Positions 37,741 through 49,783 are shown, counted from the stretch's first letter. The stretch is 64,000 bases of DNA from Sciurus carolinensis (GCF_902686445.1 NC_062224.1:18765123-18829122), one strand, 5' to 3'. Notes: generated by a model not told the origin, from the sequence alone. Made by a program: numbers and translations.

Positions 37741-37959
37741 TAACAGCTGAGGTTGCTGACCATTGTTTTAGTGACCTGTTGTGGTACATTTAAATTTCAT
37801 CCATCTTTGTGCCCCTGATTTTCCTTGGGGGAGAAAGTTAATCGATTTTTAATTTTATCTTTTCTCAATTTGGGACCAATTAATTTCTTTGCCTCTATTT
37901 TTCTAAAATGTTTTTGTGCCATTTTCAAGCTAACTGACCTGAACAGTTTGTTCTGCCCG

Positions 37960-38420
37960 TGTTAGACTCAGTGGGGTGGTGGGAGGAGATAATTATACCA
38001 GTGGACAACAGCCAGACCATATATAAAAGTAAATCCAACCTCCAATCTGTAGCAACCAGTCAGGAAGTCTAACAATAACCCTGTAGCAATTGGCCCCAAA
38101 TGGCCAAGACTTGATCAATAACTGGCAGCTGCTCTAATTCTTGTCCTCATTTCAAACTTAGAACCAAACAGAAAGCCAAGTAGGCTCCCCTGACCAATCA
38201 CAGGCGAGGTCCTGCCTCTGTTACTCTGCCTACAAAGTCCCTGTCCCTGTTTCAACAGCCTCCACTTAGGACATATCTGAACCTTCCCTTTTTTCCACTA
38301 TAAAGCTTTTCACCCAACCGCCTGCTGTTGAGTCTCTGCCAAATGCAAGTGACAGTGGCTGACTCTCTTATTATAGCAAGCTTTAGAAGAAATAGCTTTT
38401 GGTTTTCTCATTCAGGTGGG
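37960..38420 (+). repeat. possible ERV LTR remnant
   Basis: The region has LTR-like organisation: repeated 'caaccagtcaggaag' and 'tgaccaatcacagg' CCAAT-type motifs, a TATA-like 'ccactataaagc' (38297-38308), then 'ctgctgttgagtctctgcc'. I cannot fix the ends or find target duplications. No viral genes adjoin it. Confidence 0.4.
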
Positions 38421-38604
38421 CTGTACTTATTTCTACATGGGGAAAGACCCAGGAAGAAGCCCAGCCCTGCCTATTCAGTGTTCTCTCTGGCTATGGTTCT
38501 GCTGCCAGCTTTATATCTGCATAATAGGAGCTTTAAGACCCACTTGCCTCTTCCTTTTTGAATCGTATGTATGAACAAGTCTTGGCTGATTGCTTGGTTG
38601 AAAT

Positions 38605-38965
38605 CAACATATAGTAGTTCTCCCTTATTCTTGGGGAATATGTTCTAAGGACCCCCCACCCCAGGAGATAGCAGAAATCATGGATAGTATCGAACCTTAT
38701 ATACAAACATTTTCGTATCTGGAAGAGTCATTCAAATAACGGAATTGTCTGTTAAGTGACTAAAGGGCAGGTAGCATATATATTGTGGATACACTGGACA
38801 AAGGAATGATTGACAGTCCAGGTGGAATGACAAAAGATATCATCATGCTACTCAGAAGGATGTGCAATTTAAAACTGATTATTTGTTTTTGGAATTTTCC
38901 ATTCAATATTTTTTAGAACATGGTTGTGAGTCAGTGAACCCCCAAAAGTGAAATCTTGGGGGGGC
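38605..38965 (+). repeat. ancient DNA transposon (MER/Tigger-type) copy
   Basis: 'gtagttctcccttattcttggggaatatgttctaaggacccc', 'atggatagtatcgaaccttatatacaa', 'gataccactggac'-like 'ggatacactggacaaaggaatgattgac' and 'ctactcagaaggatgtgcaatttaaaactgattatttgtttttggaattttccattcaatatttt' are in the order of a known non-autonomous mammalian DNA transposon with a long internal deletion. Exact family not assigned. Confidence 0.6.
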
Positions 38966-39695
38966 CTTTACTGTATATCTATAGTCTCCTGACCTGGCAA
39001 CCTGGTAACACTGCCAAGGCAGGAAGGGGGGTTGGTGCTGGTTCAGAGTTAGTGCCTCAGGATTTTCCAAATGCTCATAAAACTTCCATTTAGTAACCTC
39101 TCTAAATTTCCCAAGGATGATGTTGTTAGGCATTATCTATCTCCTTCCTTCCAGGAATCCATCCTTTCCTCTTATTTTGAGGATAAACATTTGTTTTATT
39201 TTCCAGTATTTCTCAATATGGATTAAAGGTCTAAAATCACAAATAAGATTCAAAGTTCACCCATCAGAATCATGTTTCTTTCGAATGTCAGTGATTAGAT
39301 TTAAGGCGATGGCATTGTCTTGGTTTGGGGACCATCTTATGTATCAGGTCCTCGGAGCAGTGGCATGCCCAGGTGTTACACTTGAAGCAGACTGGAATGG
39401 AAGTTAGGCCTCCAGGTATCTGTCAGTGCACCCAACCACCAGATTGGTGATGGTACAATTGACATTTTCTCAACATTATATGAAGTATATGCAAAAGCAA
39501 TTTGTTCCTCTAATTTCCAAACATATTGAAACCATAAGGCCCTTTAAGGAGTGAAAGGGTTAATATATGTCAGGTGCGTAGAACACAGCCTGACCCTGGC
39601 AATCCCTCAGTGCCTGCTCTCTGCTACTGTTACTCCCCTGGCTACTGATACCAACACTATCATTAGGTAGAAATTCCGAGTTTGCTACTTTCTCT
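38966..39695. other. intronic stretch, no gene
   Basis: No clear repeat or gene. Confidence 0.5.
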
Positions 39696-39699
39696 TAAT

Positions 39700-39895
39700 C
39701 ATATTTGCCTTACCCCTTACAATCCTTTAACCTGTCAGGCTCTTTTCTGCATCTGGCCTTCCCCTGCTCAGTTCCTTCTGCTTAAATCTCTCTTATTTCT
39801 GTCTGGCACATTTTTCATCTTTCAGATGCCTTTTAAATGTCACTTTCTTAGAGAAACTCTCCTAAATTCTAGCCTAAATTAGACCTCCTGTTTTA
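39700..39895 (+). repeat. L2 LINE 3' fragment, part 1
   Basis: 'ctggccttcccctgctcagttcc...tctttcagatgccttttaaatgtcactttcttagagaaactctcctaaattctag' matches the sense L2 3' region (AAATGTCACTTCCTCxGxGAxxCCTTCCC). Confidence 0.65.
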
Positions 39896-40110
39896 TTCTT
39901 TCAGACTACAGGTCGGTAAATATCTTCCATAAAGGGTTTAATAATATTCTAGACTTTGCAAGTTGTACATTCAGCTATTGAACCCTGATGTCATAGTGAA
40001 AAAGGCAGCCATGGACACTATGTTAATGAATGTGTGAACTGAGTTCCAATAAAACTTTATTTACAAAAACAGGCGCTGTGGTGCTGGTTGGAGTTTACCA
40101 ATCCTTGTTT
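39896..40110 (+). repeat. hAT-type MER element inside L2
   Basis: 'acaggtcggtaaatatcttccataaagggtttaataatattctagactttgcaagttgtac...gccatggacactatgttaatgaatgtgtgaactgagttccaataaaactttatttacaaaaacagg' is a well-known mammalian DNA element pattern (CCAATAAAACTTTATTTACAAAAACAGG). It separates two pieces of sense L2, so it probably inserted into the L2. Exact family not fixed. Confidence 0.6.
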
Positions 40111-40159
40111 GAGAGCAGTGTGTTCTTGCTCTGCACAGTATAATTACATGTTGGTTTGT

Positions 40160-40300
40160 TTATTATCTTTCTCTTCTAGACTCAACCCTGTTGGAGACAA
40201 GGACCATTTCTGTGATGTCCACTTCTGTATCTATAGGGTGATGATAGTGCTGGGCACCTCACACTTACTAAGCATTGAATGAGTGAATGAACGAGGTCAA
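40160..40300 (+). repeat. L2 LINE 3' end, part 2
   Basis: 'tctagactcaaccctgttggagacaaggaccatttctgtgatgtccacttctgtatctatagggtgatgatagtgctgggcacc...cattgaatgagtgaatgaacg' is the L2 terminus in sense orientation, ending in the diagnostic TGAATGAATGA-like tail. Confidence 0.75.
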
Positions 40301-40373
40301 AGTGTGGCAGCTCTGAGATCTGCTTTCTGTTTCCTACTTCAATAATATACCACTGTCCTTAATCTCTTTGTCA

Positions 40374-40469
40374 TATATTTTATCTTCTAGCCTGGAATAT
40401 TTCCTTAACTGTCAGTGGTCTTATATTTTATCTTCCAGCCTGAAATATTTCCTTAACTGTCAGTGGTCT
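40374..40469 (+). repeat. 48-bp tandem duplication
   Basis: Two adjacent 48-bp units (40374-40421 and 40422-40469) begin tatattttatctt and end gtcagtggtct. They differ at only two positions (T/C in ctag/ccag and G/A in ctgg/ctga). Confidence 0.97.
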
Positions 40470-40634
40470 TTATCCTTAATCCCCTCCTTCTTTCACCCCC
40501 AAATCTAACTCCTTCTGGACTTTTCTCTCTTCCCAAGCTCAGGCCGCCCCTTGGCAACTTCTGCCTTTGGTGAGGCAGTTTTGAGCCATGTGGGAATCTG
40601 CATTGCTTTTCTCTCTAGTTAAAACATGGGAGTG

Positions 40635-40871
40635 CCCCCCCCCCCACCCCGTAATCCCAGCTGCTTGGGAGGCTGAGGAGGAGGATCTTAAGTTTGAAGT
40701 CAGCCAGGAGAACTTTAGCACAACCCTATTTCAAAATAAAAGAAAAAGATTTGGGTATGTAGCTCTGTGGTAGCATTCTTGCCTACTGTGGGCTTGGCCC
40801 TGGTTCAATCCCCAGTACCAAAAAAAAAAAAAAAAAAAGTAAGGAAGAGAAAAGAAAACCACAAACAAAAC
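40635..40871 (+). repeat. B1-dID-like composite SINE with 14-bp TSD
   Basis: A 7SL part (cccgtaatcccagctgcttgggaggctgaggaggaggatc...tttgaagtcagcc...caaccctatttcaaaataaaag) is fused to an ID part (tttgggtatgtagctctgtggtagcattcttgcc...ggttcaatccccagtacc) and an A-tail of about 18 nt plus A-rich DNA. The direct repeat aaaacatgggagtg at 40621-40634 and 40872-40885 defines the target. A poly-C run replaces the 5' start of the 7SL part. Confidence 0.92.
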
Positions 40872-40889
40872 AAAACATGGGAGTGAAAT

Positions 40890-43650
40890 TCTCTATGTGT
40901 CATAAGAGATGAGCTCATCTTAAGAGCGATGGCATTCGCCTTACCAGGAAGAACACTGGGACATGTCAAATTGGCGTTAATGCGATTTGGCAGAATCAAA
41001 AACAAGAAACCAACCACCACCTAGCAACCTACCGCAAGCATTTCAAGATGTAGTAATTTCTTTTGTACCAAACAAGTTTGTTTTGCTCAAACACGCTTAA
41101 CCCTATAGGTGCAATCCTTATTTTTATAGGCAACTAATTTCAGAGTGACATTTTGGGACGTGCTGATCCCAGTTATATTTCCCGTGCCTTCTGAATGCCT
41201 TGCAGTGGAGACCGTGAACGCTCCTCAGCCTCCACAGCGTGTGGAGCCACCCACCCACTGAGCTGGTGTCATGGGCTGTGCCTTTTCTTCCTGCTGTCAA
41301 CTTTCAGGGAGCCAGTGAACTTAGGCGTTTCTGTCAGATGTGGAAATGTTTTGCCTGATCAGGGAGTTGAAGGCTAATTTAGATTCTAAGCAGTTCGTCT
41401 GCTTGGGAAATAGGCAGTTTTCAGACACATTTTTTGCTGGCTTACAAAAAAAACCCCAAAACAAAATACACCTCTTTTCCCAGGAGATTGAACCCGTGCT
41501 GGAGCTGCCTGGACCTGCTTTGTGTCTGAGTCCGGGAAGGACTTAGGTGGGGCAGCCATGTGGTATCCATGCCCAGGGCTCAGCTGCCAGGGCTGTGGGA
41601 GAGGAGCAGAGGACACTGGTCAGGGTCCACTTGGAGCAAGCAGAGGTTGATTAATATGGCAGGTGGTGACATGACAGTGGGAGGCTAGGGAGGCAGGCTC
41701 TCTGCTGAGTCTCCAGTAATGATGCTCAGAATGATTCCAGAAAGATTCACCTCCTGCTAAGGTCAAGAGGAGGGGGAAGGTTTAGGAACATGGGGGATTA
41801 TCAGAATCTGAGGAGTCACGAAGATGCTGCGGCTTAGGAAATAAACCCTTCCTCTAATTCTAGACCTGGGAACTAGTGCCTGTTCCCGGGACCTTTGCAA
41901 CCTTGCTGGCTAATGCATCCAGGGCCCTGTTGAAAGTCCTGATTTTTATCTTTGCCTTTGTGTTTTCTAAGTCAAGTGTGATGTGTGTGCTCTGGGGTGT
42001 GGCATTGCTGCCTGCGGGAGTTCCCACCCACCACTACCTGCCTTTCTTCTGGTAGTGGGTTGTCAGCCACTCCCTCTCCTGCCACTGCCTGGTGACATCT
42101 GCATTTTTATGTCGCATTGGGCTGTGCAAGTCAAGTAGTGACCTTGGACAAATCTCATAGCTCTTCCTTACTCTTATCTTCTGTCCTCTGAAAGGACTAA
42201 CTCTCTGCTTGCGGGAGAAGAGACTGCACATGGAACCGGGGTGTGGGAGAGTCTGGGAACAGTCTTTAGGATTTTCTCTTCTGGCAGGCAGTAAGGTACC
42301 CTGCAGAGGGTGGGGGAGATGAGGGAGCTCCTGGGTCCCCAAAAGAGAGAGAACCCAGGAACGGGGACGTGGGGAGTGAGGAGCGCCTGGGGAGGGGGTG
42401 GCTTAGGAGCGGGTTGCATTTGCCTCCCTGTTAAAAGAGAAACTTCAGACAAAATACATTTAAGAAATTATTTGAGCATTAAAGAACTCATGAGTCGGGC
42501 AGCCGGGCACTTGCTTTATTTGGGTGTGGTCTAGTGGAAAGTCCCTAGGAAGAGTCTAGTTGGTGGTTTCTGATTGGTTAAGCTTGAGTTTCATTTTACT
42601 TGACATTGGCCTTCAGTTTGCATTGGTAGGAACCCAAAGCGGTGCTCTTGGGGTCATCTCAGCCTAATGGCCTCCCAGTTAACTCTTCTTTTAATGCCTT
42701 AAAGCTCCTGGTTTTGTTATTGAATCGGGGTTTGGAAGCTCATCAAGCCAGTGTCCAAGAGATGAGTGTTGGGTAGAAAGAAAGGCTTTCTATTTGGTGG
42801 TCAAAGAATGGAGAACAAGGAGCTTTGCTCCCAAATCAGCTTCTCAGCTCCAGGGGCTGAGGGGTCACAGAAATCAGATAGGAATAATGGGGGAGAGGGA
42901 TAGGCTGATAAAGGGGAAGGGCGTTCATGTCTTTTCTGGGAACAGGAGATATCCCATCTGGAATTCGGGTGCCACCTCTTTTTGTTTCTTTCGTGGTCTG
43001 GTGTTTCTGGTCATGGCAGGTGGGAGGTGTCTTTAGCCTTAAGTGAGGAGGGAGAGGGACTAGGCAGTCCAGGTCAAGTCAACCTTTTATTAGAGTTCTG
43101 GACAAAGCATTTCTCAAGTGAGCAACCATCACATGCAGAGCTGAGCACAATCTGACCCAAAGGTTAAGGCAACAGAAGAGGCAGACGCAGCATGAAGGCA
43201 GAGAGGCCAAGCGTTTTCATGCTGGTCCAGTCACCCGTTAGACGTCTGCAGGCCCAAGTGAAGAGTAGGGGATTTTAGCAGAAGTGGCCTTCAGGTACCT
43301 GAAGAGTAACCCAGGTGACCATTATCATCAGAGCCCACACAGCAGAGGTGGGATCTACAGCCAAGCTGGTGGAGGACTAGTGATGTAGATCTCTAGTGAT
43401 GTGACCGGCAGCTAAGCTGGTGGTTGCCCAGCTGTGTGAGCCCCAGAGTGAGTGATTTTCAAGTCTTCTAAGAGCACGCGAACCCCGGGGACTTGTTTAG
43501 GTTTTGCCCCTGGGAGCAGTTTGATCTACTCCTTGGGACCTATTCCTCGGTACAGCTTCCTCTGCCACCTGTAGATGAGAGGTGCTCAGATGTTGGAGGT
43601 GGTCGTGAATCCTTCTCTGGAAGCTGAAACCCCAGGGTGAGGTTCAGCAT
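40890..43650. other. intronic stretch, no gene; LTR-like wording near 42.4-42.7 kb
   Basis: No gene. 'cctccctgttaaaagagaaacttcagacaaaatacatttaagaaattatttgagc' at 42423-42477 resembles, in reverse, the end of an old ERV LTR, but borders are not clear. Frames up to 102 codons (42034-42342, minus) have no family support. Confidence 0.45.
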
Positions 43651-43666
43651 TGAAATCAAGGGTCCT

Positions 43667-43821
43667 CTGACTTCCCTATGCTCTTAAATGAATGTGCGAG
43701 TAGTGTAACTCCACATCATGTACGAGCTCCGCGTCAGAAGTCATCCTCAATGTATGTAAATATGTCAAAATACATTCTACTGTTGTGCATAATTAAAAAG
43801 AACAAATTTTTTAAAAAGAAA
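43667..43821 (+). repeat. 5'-truncated L1 3' end with 15-bp TSD
   Basis: An insert of 155 bp ends 'gtatgtaaatatgtcaaaatacattctactgttgtgcataattaaaaagaacaaatttttt' plus an A-rich tail, wording I associate with the 3' end of sciurid L1. It is bounded by perfect 15-bp repeats gaaatcaagggtcct at 43652-43666 and 43822-43836. The perfect repeats show retroposition; the L1 identity is from memory. Confidence 0.75.
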
Positions 43822-43839
43822 GAAATCAAGGGTCCTTTG

Positions 43840-44980
43840 GAGCCCCTCAGCTTAGTTTCTGGTCCGTCATTGCTATCCAGTCCTGCCTCCCGGCTGCCCA
43901 TGCCACCTACATTTTTCCGTACCTGGCCTTTTTTGTTTTTTGTTTTTTTCCTTTCCTGTATTTTCTTGTGGCTCTTCTCTGTATCTTTATCAGCTTCCCC
44001 ACTAAAGAGACGGAGATCACAGTATTCTCTTCCCTGTACCATTGCGAAACCTAGGATGTTGCAGACAAATGCTAAGATGAGACTATTATCTGTGCATTTG
44101 GGGTTTTATTTCAGTCACCAGGTATTGGGTCCCTACAGTGTGCCCAACGGTGGTGACAGTATGTGACAGGCACACAGCTTCTGCCCTGCAGGAGTTCTGA
44201 GCCTCCCGGAGGAGCTCAGCACTTCTCCTTCACTCGGGTCAAGCAGATGGGACAGCGTCTGTTTGCAAAGGGACTGCTTTTGACTTCCCGAATGGGAGGT
44301 GCTGAGCTGAACCCTTGTGGTTGGGGAAACATCCATTGTTCCCTTGAGAACTGAACTCAGCTGCCATGTTCCCCCTCAGGGCACTTCACTTGGAACTTCC
44401 ACAGGGTGTCCTCCAGTTCACAGCGCTGCTAACTCTCCGTGCACCATTGGCCTTCTGGGTTGAGAGTCTCCTCCCACAGATGCACTTACCATCTGGAGAC
44501 AAGAGGATTTCCCTTCCTGGGAGAGGCCTCAGTAAATGAGGGGGTGGCTGCCTGGCACCTGCCACAGAAAGAGAGGGCTGTCATCTAACCCTGCACGGAG
44601 ACAGGTACCGTTCCTCTTACAGAGGTGCATCCACGGCCCAGGTGTTCCCTAAGTGAGGGAGGGTTGCAGACTGTGGTCTGTGGATTGTAGGCATTCCAAC
44701 TGTGGACCTTCAGCCAGCTCTTCTGTACCACCTTGCTGCATCTCTTAGATCTCCCTTAGGACTGTATTCACTATCGACCATCTCTGCTCACTTTCTATCC
44801 AAAGATGAAAAGAGCTTGCTATTTGCTGGTGTGTGCTGGGTAACTTTGTGCTCTTACCAGATCTCTGGATGGTGTTCTCCATCAGAATGCCTAGGCATTT
44901 CCTGGGCATAATGTATCAAACAGCAGCAAACACTTGTTGGCACCATGTGTGAATATTACTTTGCTGTGTGCTATGGGGGG
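43840..44980. other. intronic stretch, no gene
   Basis: No repeat family recognised apart from T-rich patches. The frame at 43678-44166 runs through the L1 fragment and into unique DNA, so it is not a gene. Confidence 0.5.
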
Positions 44981-44981
<1 letters not shown>

Positions 44982-45012
<31 letters not shown>

Positions 45013-45021
45013 AACACACAG
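44982..45021 (+). repeat. (CT)n(CA)n compound microsatellite
   Basis: About ten CT units followed by CA units with one AA interruption (cacacacacaaacacaca). Confidence 0.9.
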
Positions 45022-45454
45022 AGTTCTGTCTTTTTAAAGCTGACCTTAAGATGGACAAGACTGTTAAATGTATGGCTTTGTAAGTTACCGGTATCTTTCT
45101 ACCCAAGTACTCTAGCCTCATTTCCTTGGTGAAACATAATCATGTAATAGTTTCAGAAAGACTCATTCATGCCTTGATTTTCAGTGTCTCCACATGAAAG
45201 CAATAGCTGAACTTGGGTCCCTGCTGTGAAAATGAAAATACTTGAGGATATTCCGTTGCTTTCCCATTATTCATATGCATCGGTGGTAGGACATCATGGT
45301 GGCACATCGGCTCAAAGCACGTTATGACGTGTGGGCCCCACTTCAGCCTGGGCTTGTTTCATTCCCTACAGCTGTTCTCCAGCATGATAAAATCTGAATG
45401 ATGCAGATCCTTTGCCCATGAGGGGCTCTTGAGACACATCACTTTGTGCTATAT

Positions 45455-45545
45455 CCAGAGTAGTTTCATATTTATTGAGTTCTTACTATGTGCTGGGTGC
45501 TTTTTTACATATCTCAGGAAGCAATCTCATTTTCAAAAGAAAGTG
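45455..45545 (+). repeat. MIR SINE fragment
   Basis: 'agtagtttcatatttattgagttcttactatgtgctgggtgcttttttacatatctcaggaagcaatctcatttt' is the MIR core in sense orientation, truncated at the 3' side. Confidence 0.75.
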
Positions 45546-48205
45546 CAATATGCTTTGGGCCACTCTGTTTCCTGTAGATTCAGAACCCCCTACTGAGAGA
45601 TTAAATCCCTCGGTGCACTTTTAAAATTTGCTACAATCAGACAAAATGCTTGTCATAGAGTGATGCCAAAGACAAATGATCTCTGTATTATTGTCTGGCC
45701 TGCAGGGTGAAGGCAGGTCTGAAGGGAGGAGAAGGGTTCTGTGCTGGTGGCCTTCAGGCAGTTGATGGAGATTGTGCAGCCTGGGTGGAAGAAAAATGAA
45801 ACCCAGGCCGATTAACCTTTTAACAAGTGGCTTGTAAAAGACATGCAATCGGTTCTGTGTGTGATGCCTGGATATAGCAAATCTATTTTTATTGGGTCTA
45901 CAGGGACTAAAATATCTCAATATGTGTGATGTGATGTAATCTCTGCCTTTGGGGTGGGAGTTGAATAAGGAAAGCATAGAGAAGACACTAGTTCAGAGTC
46001 AGCAAAAACACAACAACTGTTTAATGATTCAAAAGAATGCCCGGATGTTCATAGGCTGGAGGAAGGGGTATAATCCCCCAGCAAATTCAGACAGGTTAGG
46101 GATGTTTCTGGGAATTGCCTGGGTCCACATGGTCCCCTGGCTGGTGGTGTCTATTATCATCACTAGTTACTGAGCAGTACTTATGGCTTAGTGTCTTTTG
46201 GGGTGTTAGTTGGACCACTCACTCTGTTTTTTTTGAGCTGTAAAACTGTGCTCAAGGTTTTGGGTTTGGGTGACTCCATGCCCACCAACTGAGGGTGAGC
46301 GTTGACAGGAGAGACTCCATCAACTCTGTCTCACTGGATCCCGGCAAGGTTTGTGACCGAATCGTGTCCCCCTGGCTCGTGGAATAGGCAATGCAATACC
46401 TCCAAGCAGAAACCGTCTCCAGCAAGATGTGTGACTCCGCCTCCTCGCACCTCACGCCTCAGTGTTCCCTCCCTGTGGGGCCCGTCTTGCAAACCTATTT
46501 TGTGGTAAATGCCAGGAACGTGACCAGCTCAGGAGAGTCGGGAGGAGCAGTCGTGCCCCTGTGACCTTTATCTCCCGGGCGAGAGATGCTGGTGTTGTTA
46601 GAGGCACTCTGGAGCTCCTGGCATTAGGGACACATGGCCTTTGCCCATAACTAGTGAGATACTTTCCAGATGGGGCTTCCCTAGCCTCAGCTTCTGCTGA
46701 AATTGTAAAAGTCCCTTATCAACCAGAGGATTCTCTAATGTATACATTAAAGCAAAAAAACCTTTGATAGTAACAAGTGGCTTTGTTTTGTAATAAGAAA
46801 GATAACTGTTAATCAAAATATCCAATGTAAAAGAAGAAAGGAGGGAAATAGTCTCAAAAGCAGATTTGAGTCCAGGTCCCCGCCTCTTAAGTGCAGAGCT
46901 GGGTAGGCTCCCCCATTCTGACCCAGCATTCTGCTTGAGACCTCCTCAACTCAGGAGTGACTTCAGAAGCAAGGGACCCAAACAACAGAGCCTGCACTGA
47001 ACTCATCATTCACACTTCGCGCTGCAAGGCAAAACTAGAAAGAGTCCCCGCTCTGTAACTCACTCACACGTTGTTTCTTTTTAACAAAAAAGGGGTACAC
47101 CAACACGTGTTTGATTCCAAGGACATTGCAGGGTCCTTTAATTAGGCTCATCAGGTGAAATGTTGTCATTTTTCCTTTTTAGCAACCCAAAAGTTTGATA
47201 ATGAAAGAACTTTCTCTTTAATTTACTTAACCTGACAAGCTGTTTGCTCAGAAGTCTTTAAATCCTGGATCATTCTAACCAAAAGCATTGCGTGTTCTGT
47301 AAATAACGTGAGCAAGTTTTTGCTTTCTGACGAATGTTATTCCGTTCCATCTTGCCTCTATTGTATCTGTGTTCCTGGAGGAAAGCTTGTGGTCTGAACT
47401 CTGGATCTCATGGGGGTCCATGATTGACAGGAAGGAGTGTGGCAGGATTTGACTTCCTTTCTGGACTCTCAATTCGGTCCTCAAAGTGACAGGTTCCAAA
47501 GGCAACTTCATGTCAGCGGCTGGGCAGTCTTCCCTCCTGCAGAGCCAGCCTGACCTTGTTCACGTGTATCAGCTCACCTGGTGTGTCTTAGGTCCCTGGA
47601 CAGGGCAGTGGGCTCTAGAAGGAAATGCACAGAAGCCCTTCCCTGCATTTTCTGCCTGAGGAAAGGATCCAGTGGCCAGGGACCCATTCTGCATCCACTC
47701 ACAGAAGGTGGGACTGCAGCATCTTCCAGAACTAGGGGAAGGCAAAACTCAGGCCCCAGGGGTCCTCTCTGCCATTCTCTGCTCCCAGGAGGCCTCCTGT
47801 TTTATATGATCCGTTCTTAGTCTATCCAGAGGAAAGTTCAGTAAAATAATCCAGGGAAACGCAGGATGAGGTCACTTGCCATCTCATTCCCGGTCTCTTC
47901 ACATTCACAGGTAGGCCACAGATAGCAGGAAATTCCTCACACCAATTCCATCTTGTCCCAAAAGCATGTGAGCAGCAATTCCAATGTAAGAGAGATTCCT
48001 TAGTGACAGGAGCTATGTCACAAACGAGAGGGTGACATTTCTAACCAAGCACAGGGCCACGTGAGCATTCTGAATTAGGAGCAGTGAGTGGGTCGCCTCA
48101 CCCTCCTGGTCAGTAGGTGCCCTTTATCTGTTATGAGTTCCTGGCCCTCTGGAAACAACTCTATTTGAGTTTAAGTTAAAATAGAAATAAAAAGCAATAG
48201 ATTTT
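45546..48205. other. intronic stretch, no gene
   Basis: No repeat or gene recognised. The minus frame 45621-45977 (118 codons) has no domain. Nothing in 46-48 kb suggests an exon. Confidence 0.5.
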
Positions 48206-48211
48206 TTTTTT

Positions 48212-48404
48212 CAGGCTGGGAATTGAATCCAGGGCCACATGCATGCTAGGCAAATGCTCCACCACTGAGCTACACCCCAGCCCTCTTATTTTTTTATTTT
48301 GAGAGAGGGTCTCACTAAGTTGCAGAGGTTGGCCTTGAACTTGTAATCTTGCCCAAGTCTCCTGAGTAGCTGTGATTACAGGTGTGTGCTACCATGCCTG
48401 GTCT
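48212..48404 (-). repeat. B1-dID-like composite SINE
   Basis: On the minus strand a 7SL part (CAGGCATGGTAGCACACACCTG...) is followed by a full ID part (ggctggggtgtagctcagtggtggagcatttgcctagcatgcatgtggccctgg) and an A-tail (seen as a T run at 48201-48210). Well preserved. Confidence 0.9.
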
Positions 48405-48412
48405 GATGGGTA

Positions 48413-48597
48413 CATTTTTTTGGTACCAGGGATTGAACTCAGGGGCTCTTAACCACTGAGCCACATCCCTGGGCCTTTTAAATATTTTATTTAGAGACAG
48501 GGTCTCACTGAGTTTCTTAGGGTCTCACTAAATTGCTGAGACTGGCTTTGAACTTGAGATTCTCCTACCTCAGCCTCCTGAGTTGCTGGGGTTACCC
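48413..48597 (-). repeat. B1-dID-like composite SINE with 20-bp internal duplication
   Basis: A second minus-strand SINE starts only about 10 bp after the previous one. Its 7SL part contains the words agggtctcact twice, at 48499 and 48519, giving a 20-bp tandem duplication. The ID part is clear (tcagtggttaagagcccctgagttcaatccctgg). Confidence 0.88.
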
Positions 48598-48599
48598 AA

Positions 48600-49740
48600 C
48601 CAGTACTTTTTAAATCCTTAAACCCTTGGTGAATATTTATTTGTGGAGTATTTGTGTGTTCATGCTTTTTGACAGGCATAGGGCTGCAGAGACCCTTGAA
48701 GGTTGCCACACCTGCATACTTGGCCCCCGTCTGTGCCAGAATTTGGGAGATAAGGCCATTAGAGCTCAGATCAGGCATGGATCTGAGTCCCAATCTTGCC
48801 CATAGTCACCACATGTCTTTACAACTGCACACTTGGTATTTCCCAACACATTTCCTACATTGACCTCAAGCCCAGCATGTCCATATTCCAAATTCCTCAA
48901 ACCCATCCTGGCTGGCTGTCCAGCCATGTCCTTGTCTCAGTTAGTGGGGACACCAGTTGTGCAGAAACCTGGTAGTCCTTTCATGGGGAAAGTCACCCCA
49001 TACCTGGGCCACCCCCTTACTTGATCAATAGGTTATCTTGCTTCAGCCTCTGAAATGTGTCATTTAACTCTCCAAAGTCCAGGGCCGTGATCATTAGTGA
49101 AAATATTGGCATATGGGAACCCAAACTTCTCCTCACTCAAGACATGAGCAGTGTGCTTAACTTCTCTGAGGAACTTCCCTGAAATGCCTGTTTGAGGCTA
49201 TTCATAGTCTCAGGAACTTGAGGATCCCTCTTAATCATCTCCAGGCTTCATTCCTGAGAGTACTTGTTTTAGGTAGTAAATACCACCTGTGACTTGCACG
49301 TGTGTTCTGAGCATTTCCAGGGATTGCTCGGTTCCTGATTCCAGCAAACTTTCTAGAGTATCTATTGTTCATCTGGTATGTATCTAGGGGAACGGAAAAA
49401 GCAAAGGGACTGATTCCAGAAGTTGCTGGGACTCTCCAGCAAAGGGAGAATGGAATGACTGTCTTGGTAGTGTGAAGCATCTGCACATTTAATTGATCAC
49501 AGAACTCATTTTTTCTGGAGATCGGTGTACCATAGGACCACGTTCTGGGAAATGACACAGTGTAATATTTTATTTCACAGTGAAAACAGCTGAGACCCTG
49601 TCACATGAAGGCCATGAGAGTAGGAAGTGTTAGAGCTGAACCCACATCTCCTAGCTCCTGGGTCAGGGCTCCTCCCTGCAAACCATATGACTTCTAATAT
49701 ATATAGGTAGAAAGTAGAGAGAAGCTGGAAGATGTGCTTG
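48600..49740. other. intronic stretch, no gene
   Basis: No gene or confident repeat. The minus frame 49235-49558 (107 codons) has no recognisable family. Confidence 0.5.
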
Positions 49741-49744
49741 GGAG

Positions 49745-49746
<2 letters not shown>

Positions 49747-49783
<37 letters not shown>
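49747..49783 (+). repeat. (AC)n microsatellite
   Basis: About 18 uninterrupted AC units. Confidence 0.95.
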
